Assembly: GCA_903863035.1 (NCBI GenBank)
Contig: CAIPAT010000372.1
Span: 1 to 49,544, forward strand
Direction of reading: 5' to 3'
DNA from: an uncultured Lentisphaeria bacterium
Lineage (GTDB): Bacteria > Verrucomicrobiota > Lentisphaeria > Victivallales > Victivallaceae
Length of the DNA stretch: 49,544 bases
The notes under the pieces are model-generated. The model did not search any database and had not been told where the DNA came from. It saw only the letters and a list, made by a program, of their open reading frames with translations. Below, piece by piece: positions 44,039 through 49,544 of this stretch (its first letter is position 1; every line of letters starts with the position of its first letter). The position numbers and the translations under genes were made by a program.

Positions 44039-45094
44039 TCAATGCTTTTCTGTATAATTCAGGATAGTTCGCATAACATTCTCGAATACTTCCAGCCTTG
44101 CCAGCTCAAAGCCATGACTGTTCTGGCAGACATGGCCCAGCACAGCAACACGTGCAGCAGCGCCGGCCTGACAAATCGCACTGGCATCCGAAAATGATTT
44201 TTCGTAAACCACCGGCTGAAGTTCAGTTCCAGCTTCGCGGGCAGATTCCAGTAATTCCCGAATCAGCCGCTGGTCATAATTACAGACCGCATCTTTACTC
44301 CAGATGCCCGGACGTCCGTCAAGTTTCAAAACAGTCTGGTCGGTTATAGCACAACCGTCAACCGCGATAAATATCTCCGGTTTTTCACGCAAAGCCATTG
44401 CTCTGGCACCGTAGCAGCCACCTTCTTCATGCACCGTAAATGCAACAATCAGCGGCGATGAGGGGCTAAATTCCCGTTCCTTGAAGGTCTTTAACAGTAG
44501 AAGCAATATCGCTACTCCGGCACGGTCATCAAAGCTCCAGGCGGAAATCAGCGGTGAACTTTTCCTGCCGAAAACATAAGGCCCCCTGCCCTCTTTCACC
44601 GGAACCGCGCTAGAGCCGGGACGGACTCCCGCTGCTTTAAGTTCCTGCGGGGATAAGCCGGTAATGATCCTGACGCCATGCCAGTCAGGAGCCCATACGC
44701 CGTTTCCTGCAGCTTTCGCATGCGCCGACCCCATTGAAAATAAACCGGAAACAGTCTGGTCATTATCAGTCATAATCACAACCTGACATTCTCCCAGTTT
44801 ACAAGGGTGAAGTCCGCCGGAAGGCCCCACGCGGAGGTTCCCGTTTTCCTCAACCGCCGTCACCACCATGGCGACTTCATCCATGTGCGCGGCCAGAATG
44901 GTTTTCGGCTTCGCCTGGTCCTGACAACCCAGCCTGACCAGCACGTTGCCGGAGGCGTCAGTCTCACTGTCCATGCCGAAACCGGCAATCTTCTCGCAAA
45001 TCAAACCCGCCATCATCTCTTCACGTCCGGGCGGCGCCGGAACACGAATCAGTTCCGCTAATATTTCCACAAAGTTTTTATTGAATGCATTCAT
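44039..45094 (-). CDS. M42 family metallo-aminopeptidase
   Basis: The 351-residue di-zinc cytosolic peptidase has VPAPPGREE (about 19-27), the metal ligand TILAAHMDEVAMVV (His about 68), SFDDRAGVAILLLLLK (Asp bridging ligand), the catalytic FTVHEEGGCYGARA (Glu-Glu near 210), IFIAVDGCA (third ligand) and CQNSHGFELA with a late His. M42 enzymes (FrvX/YsdC/TET type) trim oligopeptides in large assemblies. It is close to the deoxyribosyltransferase-like gene, 31 bases away and co-directional. Confidence 0.92.
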   Translation of the reverse strand: MNAFNKNFVEILAELIRVPAPPGREEMMAGLICEKIAGFGMDSETDASGNVLVRLGCQDQAKPKTILAAHMDEVAMVVTAVEENGNLRVGPSGGLHPCKLGECQVVIMTDNDQTVSGLFSMGSAHAKAAGNGVWAPDWHGVRIITGLSPQELKAAGVRPGSSAVPVKEGRGPYVFGRKSSPLISAWSFDDRAGVAILLLLLKTFKEREFSPSSPLIVAFTVHEEGGCYGARAMALREKPEIFIAVDGCAITDQTVLKLDGRPGIWSKDAVCNYDQRLIRELLESAREAGTELQPVVYEKSFSDASAICQAGAAARVAVLGHVCQNSHGFELARLEVFENVMRTILNYTEKH

Positions 45095-45125
45095 CAGTAT
45101 ATTTTGCTTTCAGGTTAAAGGTTAA

Positions 45126-45689
45126 TCAGTCCAGAGCGAAGGATTTTCTCAGCGCCAGCATAACGTCCGGCGCAGGCGCGACGACATTTTTCATAGCGGC
45201 ATTGAATTTTTCAACCAGCATTTCCGCAATATGCCGGTGTACGGCTTCGATTGTCTCAACCGGCGATGGTTTACGCAATGATTTGTATAATTGCATGGAA
45301 TTTACTACCAGCGTTTCAGTGTTCGGGTAACCGGAACACATCAGGTTCCACGGGGCGAGGCGCTCCTGGTCGCCGGCGCTGCGGAAATCACTGCGAAAAA
45401 GCACCGCCGGTTTGTTAATGGCTTTGGCTGCAATAAATTCGGCAACAGTGCCGGAATCAGCATCGCCGCCGTCAAAATTAAACAATGCCAAGTCGGCATT
45501 AAACAGAGCGTTCAAATCTTTTCTGCGGATTTCGTCAAAACTCAATCCATCCGTATCCATATCCTGCGGCAGAAAACATTCGAAACGATCATTCGACAAT
45601 TTTCCAATCTGCATAGCCAGCATCTGATTACCGGTCAAATGCTTGTGATCAAACAGCTCCCCGGCAAAAAACACAACAAACTTTCTCAT
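45126..45689 (-). CDS. Nucleoside 2-deoxyribosyltransferase-like protein
   Basis: The 187-residue protein opens with KFVVFFAGELFDHKHLTGNQMLA and has the family core ADLALFNFDGGDADSGTVAEFIAAKAINKPAVLFRSDFR, where the Glu of SGTVAEF is the usual nucleophile. These enzymes exchange bases between deoxynucleosides, and related ones act on other N-glycosides. GGGAGA gives ATG 45689; eight residues upstream are excluded. The exact substrate is uncertain. Confidence 0.82.
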   Translation of the reverse strand: MRKFVVFFAGELFDHKHLTGNQMLAMQIGKLSNDRFECFLPQDMDTDGLSFDEIRRKDLNALFNADLALFNFDGGDADSGTVAEFIAAKAINKPAVLFRSDFRSAGDQERLAPWNLMCSGYPNTETLVVNSMQLYKSLRKPSPVETIEAVHRHIAEMLVEKFNAAMKNVVAPAPDVMLALRKSFALD

Positions 45690-45764
45690 ATGTTCTCCCA
45701 CAGTAAAAGACACCGTTCAATGCGTGACAGGAAATTATTGGTGACTGACGGAGTCGTTACTTTA

Positions 45765-47948
45765 TTAAAGTATTTTACTGTCCCCGGTGCCGGCATCACT
45801 GGATTTGGCAAGCCAGTTATTGATGGTCGCAATGAATAATTCATTATTGATCGGCTTGGTAATATAATCGTCAATTCCAGCCTTGATGCATTTTTCCTTG
45901 TCACCCTTCAACGCATAGGCGGTAACCGCGATAATCGGGGTGTAGAGTCCGGTCGCAGCTTCATAATTCCTGATTTCCGCAGTCGCCTCCAGCCCGTTCA
46001 TAACCGGCATCTGAATATCCATCAGTACCAGGTCGAATTTCCCATTTTTATAAGCTTCCACGGCTTCCGCCCCATTAAAAACCGATACAACATTGTGATT
46101 CCGCTTCTGCAGCAGAACTTTTACCAGATAATTACTGGTCTTGTCATCTTCAGCTAAAAGAATACTGGCGCCGTTCCCCCCAGTTTTCGGAGCGGCTTCA
46201 ACCGCCGTCTGCTCTTTTTTGTTGTCTGAATCTGTCGGCAACCCAAGTTTCACGATGAAAAAGAAACTGCTCCCGACGTCTTTAATGCTTTCAACCCATA
46301 CTTTACCGCCCATCAGCTCAACCAGCTGTTTGGTAATCGCCAGCCCCAGGCCGGTGCCGCCATAGCGCTTTGAATAAGAACTGTCCAACTGGGTGAACGC
46401 GCTGAACAGGCTGTTCAATTCATCTTTCGAAATTCCGATACCGGTATCAGATACCTTGAACAGGATTTCAATATTTTTATCGCCAATGCTTTTCAGCAGC
46501 ACCGCAACATTGATTTTGCCGATATGAGTGAATTTTACCGCATTGCCGATAAGGTTGGCCAGCACCTGACGGATCCGTACCGGGTCGCCAAGAATATTAT
46601 GCGGTATTTTATGATCATACTCCAGTGATATGTCAAGCCCTTTCTGCTTAACTCCAATCCTGAACAGGTCAATGACGTCTTTAAGGCATTCCTGCAAATG
46701 AAAAGGCGTTTTCTCGATCTTCATCTGTCCGGCTTCAATATTCGAATAATCAAGAATATCGTTTACCACCCGCAACAGTGACTCGGCTGATTTCTGCACC
46801 AGTTTCAAATATTCTTTCTGTTCTTCATCCGCTGTTTTAGACAGTGCAAGCTCGGTCATGCCGATAATACCATTCATCGGAGTGCGGATCTCATGACTCA
46901 TATTGGCCAGAAACGTACTCTTCGCCCGACTCGCGTGTTCGGCAGTCTCTTTGGCCGCAATCAACTCACGCTCAGACTTGATCCGGTCTGTAATGTCATG
47001 CACAATATAGTAATAGTACTGCCGGCCGCCGATATTGATCGGAGCACTGTATACTTCAACATCCACCACCGCGCCGCCGGCCTGCTTATGTTTCGAATAA
47101 AAATGCCGTTTATACTGCGCCGGTTCACTCTTCATTTCCGCCGTATGCTCCCGCTGAAGCATCACAATATCGAAAATACTCAGTTTTTTTAATTGCTCCT
47201 GCGAGTATTTGTAAAAATTGCATGCCGCCAGATTCGCGTCTGCAATCATTTCCGTCTGCGGATCGGAGATCAGCATAACCGAATGGTTATCTTCAAACAA
47301 ACTGGCATAACGCTCTTCGCTTTCATACAACTCAATCTTGGTCTTATGAAAGTGGTACACCAGCATCGCCACTGCAACGCTGAATGAAAAAAACATCCCC
47401 AGCAGATATCCGAAAGTCTCCGCCCATTCGTAACCGGTCAGAAACGGGTAATCAAGTTTGTGCAGCCCCCAAAGAATAAACAGTACGCCGAGCACGATGC
47501 TGTCAGTCCGGTTGGGCATTTTCAAGATGAAGAATTGTGAACCGATCCAGATGTAGATAATCGCCATTAAGACATATATTGGGATGGCAATCAGAACATC
47601 ACTTACATCACAGGAAAGCCCGAACGTGATCCATGTCAGCATTAATACCGCCACCACATACCAGGCAATGCTGTACTTGCGTGACAGAAACATGAACATC
47701 CCAATCGCCAGCATCACGACGCTGACAACACTGGCGCAGTAATATCCGGCAATAAGAAAACTAAATTCAGAATATTTTATAATTGCAAACGCAAACCCCA
47801 GATGCAGCGTGTAAAACATCCAGCTGCAGGTCCAGACCAGCAGATACCTCTTCCGTTCGATTATAAAAATATAGAGGAAAGCCAGCGAAAGAAGCAGTGT
47901 CGCCATTATCGCGGCAAGTAAAACAGGAGGCAGCCACAACGAATTCAT
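45765..47948 (-). CDS. Hybrid sensor histidine kinase/response regulator
   Basis: The 727-residue inner-membrane protein has about seven N-terminal helices (1-205) as sensor, a PAS domain (about 215-325, [19 protein letters not shown]), a HisKA dimerisation domain with phospho-His in [16 protein letters not shown] (about 350), a HATPase_c domain (N box [15 protein letters not shown]1 [10 protein letters not shown]2 [11 protein letters not shown]) and a C-terminal receiver with phospho-Asp in [13 protein letters not shown] (about 645). No output regulator is adjacent. The signal is unknown. It ends 75 bases before the deoxyribosyltransferase gene, so it is probably transcribed separately. Confidence 0.95.
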   Translation of the reverse strand: MNSLWLPPVLLAAIMATLLLSLAFLYIFIIERKRYLLVWTCSWMFYTLHLGFAFAIIKYSEFSFLIAGYYCASVVSVVMLAIGMFMFLSRKYSIAWYVVAVLMLTWITFGLSCDVSDVLIAIPIYVLMAIIYIWIGSQFFILKMPNRTDSIVLGVLFILWGLHKLDYPFLTGYEWAETFGYLLGMFFSFSVAVAMLVYHFHKTKIELYESEERYASLFEDNHSVMLISDPQTEMIADANLAACNFYKYSQEQLKKLSIFDIVMLQREHTAEMKSEPAQYKRHFYSKHKQAGGAVVDVEVYSAPINIGGRQYYYYIVHDITDRIKSERELIAAKETAEHASRAKSTFLANMSHEIRTPMNGIIGMTELALSKTADEEQKEYLKLVQKSAESLLRVVNDILDYSNIEAGQMKIEKTPFHLQECLKDVIDLFRIGVKQKGLDISLEYDHKIPHNILGDPVRIRQVLANLIGNAVKFTHIGKINVAVLLKSIGDKNIEILFKVSDTGIGISKDELNSLFSAFTQLDSSYSKRYGGTGLGLAITKQLVELMGGKVWVESIKDVGSSFFFIVKLGLPTDSDNKKEQTAVEAAPKTGGNGASILLAEDDKTSNYLVKVLLQKRNHNVVSVFNGAEAVEAYKNGKFDLVLMDIQMPVMNGLEATAEIRNYEAATGLYTPIIAVTAYALKGDKEKCIKAGIDDYITKPINNELFIATINNWLAKSSDAGTGDSKIL

Positions 47949-48170
47949 ATTTCTTCTCCTGCTTTCAAATAGTAAAAACTACAATTATGCGCCATTATAA
48001 AACACAGTCTCATATTTATGTTTATATTTACAAATATAATTTAATATTCATAATTTTCCAGTTTCATATTAATAACATTAACCTGAATTGTTCATAAATC
48101 CAGATACAAAGCAAAAATGTCTTCGAAACGCAGGAAGCCGCCGGTGCTGACGGATTTTGAAAAGCTTGAT

Positions 48171-48339
48171 ATACTCTGCACGGCTGAAAATTTAAAATAT
48201 AGACGAGCAGGATTGTGGATTGTTTTTTTCGATCCGATTGAATGGCGATATTCATATCGCCTGAATGAGGAACGGGCAAAGAGAGCTGCAAGCCGCTCGC
48301 CCCGCAATCTATGTTAAATATTCAGCCGTGCAGAGTATA
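48171..48339 (+). repeat. Family X repeat, copy X5 (169 bp), the most complete copy
   Basis: The ends TATACTCTGCACGGCTGAA and TTCAGCCGTGCAGAGTATA are perfect inverted repeats of 19 bp, extended to about 32 bp with few mismatches. The interior hairpin GGCGATAT-TC-ATATCGCC is a perfect palindrome. TA flanks both ends. This copy has the best-conserved ends and would be the reference for the family. Confidence 0.88.
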
Positions 48340-48489
48340 ACAGACGGTAACACTGCCATTGAAAAACAAGTGGCTTTCCAGATAAACTTCGAAACTATTG
48401 TTTTCAATTTATATAAATTCATCGTATATTACAAATGGAAAACCGAGAAATGAAACGGATTTTTTCCAAGCCGGCTTTATAAAAACAAT

Positions 48490-48658
48490 TTAGGAGTTGT
48501 TAAGAAATGAACTTGACAAGTTTCGCGAAACATCCCGGGATGATTTTGTGAATTGCTAAAGAGTTATCAAGCTGGAAGCTTGAGTTACTTTGAGTACCGG
48601 CAAAACCAAAGGCATCCGGGAGAATCGCGAAGATGTAGAGGTTATTTTTGAACAGCTC
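48490..48658. repeat. Family Z repeat, copy Z2 (169 bp)
   Basis: It starts TTAGGAGTTGTTAAGAAAT and ends GGTTATTTTTGAACAGCTC. The outer half matches Z1 and Z4 (ACTTGACAAG, CGCGAAACATCCCGG, GGAGAATCGCGAAGATGTA), but the hairpin tip differs (AAGCTGGAAGCTT in place of CATACCTGAAGGTATG). It ends 18 bases before the EamA-like start and may carry its ribosome-site region. Confidence 0.72.
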
Positions 48659-48676
48659 GTCAGGAAGGTTAAAATT

Positions 48677-49093
48677 ATGTGGCAGCTATTTGCATTATTA
48701 GCAGCTTTATTCGCAGCGTTGACTGCCATTCTTGCCAAAATCGGAATAAAAGGTGTCGATTCCAATCTGGCGACCGCAATCCGTACCGTGGTAGTTATCC
48801 TCCTGGCCTGGGGAATTGTTTTCGCCCAGGGCGGTCATCATGGAATCATCAAATTGACCAGAACAAACTGGACATTTCTGCTTTTATCCGGATTGGCCAC
48901 AGGGTTGTCATGGTTGTTCTATTACAAGGCTATTTCCATCGGCGATGTGTCAAAAGTAGCGCCAGTCGACAAATGCAGCATCGCGCTTACCCTGGTTTTA
49001 TCTTTTCTTATTTTAGGTGAGCAGTTAAGTTTAAAAACCGTGGTTGCCGGCGGATTGATCACGGCTGGAACTTTAGTTATGATCTGGAAATAG
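48677..49093 (+). CDS. Small EamA/DMT-type transporter, single-repeat
   Basis: The 138-residue protein has four hydrophobic helices: LFALLAALFAALTAILAKIG, ATAIRTVVVILLAWGIVF, FLLLSGLATGLSWLFYY, then KCSIALTLVLSFLILGEQL and a final VVAGGLITAGTLVMIW. It matches the one-repeat EamA family (pfam EamA, about 140 aa), which dimerises. ATG 48677 with AGGAAGG upstream is the start; longer in-frame starts lie in repeat Z2. The stop codon TAG is at the edge of the Y repeat. The substrate is unknown. Confidence 0.88.
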   Translation: MWQLFALLAALFAALTAILAKIGIKGVDSNLATAIRTVVVILLAWGIVFAQGGHHGIIKLTRTNWTFLLLSGLATGLSWLFYYKAISIGDVSKVAPVDKCSIALTLVLSFLILGEQLSLKTVVAGGLITAGTLVMIWK

Positions 49094-49236
49094 GATGTTG
49101 AGAATTGACTCGTATTCTGAGAGGCTGCCGATACAGGTGTATCGAAAGTCTAAGAGTGCGAATCCAAACTCGAAAGATCGCAGTCCCGCAACTGCGGAAC
49201 GAGCGTCTATTCTGAAATTTTCAACGGTGCAGAATA
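49088..49236 (+). repeat. Family X/Y repeat, Y-type copy X6
   Basis: Y interior (GACTCGTATTCTGAGAGGC through CCAAACTCGAAAGATCGCAG) plus the right X end (CGTCTATTCTGAAATTTTCAACGGTGCAGAATA). The left end is reduced and merges with the EamA-like stop codon (AAATAG). This copy links the Y interior to the X right end. Confidence 0.72.
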
Positions 49237-49240
49237 TGCT

Positions 49241-49406
49241 TGGGAGTCGTTCAAAAATAACTGGCTCTTTCTACTGGTCATCCGGGGAACTTTCGGCTCC
49301 GCCGCTTCGTTACAAACCGCTGCAGCTTTGCTCCTCACCGGCGAAGCCGTAATCTCTCCCGGATACCTCAGTATAAAAATACCACTTATTTCTTAACTAC
49401 TCCTTA
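49241..49406. repeat. Family Z repeat, copy Z3
   Basis: It starts TGGGAGTCGTTCAAAAATAA and ends TTATTTCTTAACTACTCCTTA. Its centre (CGCTTCGTTAC ... CACCGGCGAAGCCG) keeps the pairing pattern but with another tip (AAACCGCTGCAGCTTTGC). It is directly joined to Z4. Confidence 0.68.
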
Positions 49407-49544
49407 GGAGCTGTCAAGAAATAAACTTGACAAGTCCCGCGAAATATCCCGAAGTGATTTTGGGAATTGCCGGTAAGGCGCATACCTGAAGGTATGTAAC
49501 GAACCGGCAAACACAAAGGCATTCGGGAGAAGCGCGAAGATGTA
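49404..49544. repeat. Family Z repeat, copy Z4 (cut by the window end)
   Basis: It starts TTAGGAGCTGTCAAGAAATAAACT immediately at the end of Z3, sharing TTA. The centre is GCCGGTAAGGCGCATACC-TGAA-GGTATGTAACGAACCGGC, a near-perfect hairpin. The sequence stops at GAAGATGTA, before the expected right end. Confidence 0.68.

Larger units (their letters stand above)
47949..48676. other. Repeat-filled intergenic region
   Basis: This 728-base stretch contains X5 (48171-48339) and Z2 (48490-48658) and is otherwise AT-rich. The kinase start with GGAG upstream is at the left; a TATAAT on the minus strand near 47994 lacks a good -35. No gene is supported; a frame inside X5 is a repeat artefact. Confidence 0.5.

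Noticed and set aside
45291..45839. 182-codon plus-strand frame over the deoxyribosyltransferase gene
   Set aside because: Antisense to a supported gene.
48117..48317. 66-codon frame in repeat X5
   Set aside because: Encoded by the terminal-repeat element; similar frames arise in the other copies only by shared sequence.
48590..48676. N-terminal extension of the EamA-like protein
   Set aside because: Those codons are part of repeat Z2 and precede a good ribosome site.

Overview
The window looks like a chromosomal segment of a Gram-negative member of the PVC superphylum, most likely Lentisphaerota (a Victivallis-like lineage). This is inferred from gene content: a pseudopilin with an RFTLIELLVV start beside secreted glycosidases, an exosortase with a PEP-CTERM-like substrate, a TMTC-like TPR membrane protein, L-rhamnose catabolism and outer-membrane lipid (Mla) genes. 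No rRNA, tRNA or CRISPR array was seen. Base composition is moderate and intergenic regions are AT-rich.

Layout. 0.5-4 kb: rpsO-pnp, a bidirectional terminator, then lexA convergent to pnp and behind small lipoprotein and membrane genes (4-5.5 kb). 5.6-11.2 kb: an AraC regulator divergent from a polysaccharide locus (pseudopilin, GH71/99-like secreted hydrolase, jelly-roll secreted protein, cytoplasmic glycosidase-like protein). 11.3-16 kb: an accessory zone in which the 3' end of a glycosyltransferase gene occurs three times, with a dinD gene and a DUF4143 ATPase gene lying between the copies. 16-20.5 kb: rsmA, zinc ribbon, mutT, an ECF sigma/ZAS anti-sigma/coiled-coil effector triad, and a YhcH-family gene. 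20.5-28 kb: a Ste24-like protease and an exosortase operon on the minus strand (substrate, 1009-residue TPR protein, exosortase, EpsI-like partner). 28-31.3 kb: Gfo/Idh/MocA dehydrogenase and a TMTC-like protein. 31.6-38.4 kb: a lipid-transport region with a lipoprotein fusing MlaA to an alpha/beta hydrolase, an RRM RNA-binding protein, and minus-strand mlaD, mlaF, STAS-mlaE and a PqiC-like lipoprotein. 38.7-43.7 kb: solo ABC ATPase, tyrA, rhaA, rhaD and a divergent AraC regulator. 44-49.1 kb: M42 aminopeptidase, deoxyribosyltransferase-like protein, hybrid histidine kinase and a small EamA-type membrane protein.

The intergenic space holds at least three families of structured non-coding elements. 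Family X/Y is about 170 bp, has terminal inverted repeats and a conserved inner hairpin, and supplies the stop codons of neighbouring genes. Family Z is about 165 bp, with ends of the GGAG...CTCC type and a hairpin tip that varies between copies. A separate 283 bp multi-hairpin element is bounded by perfect 9 bp inverted repeats.

The strongest candidate for something undescribed is the 11.4-15 kb zone. Its layout fits stepwise insertion of single-gene modules at one point of a glycosyltransferase gene, each module bringing its own replacement 3' end and leaving a short conserved sequence next to the displaced end. The second candidate is the self-contained exosortase operon, whose apparent substrate carries a PAPS rather than PEP sorting signal.
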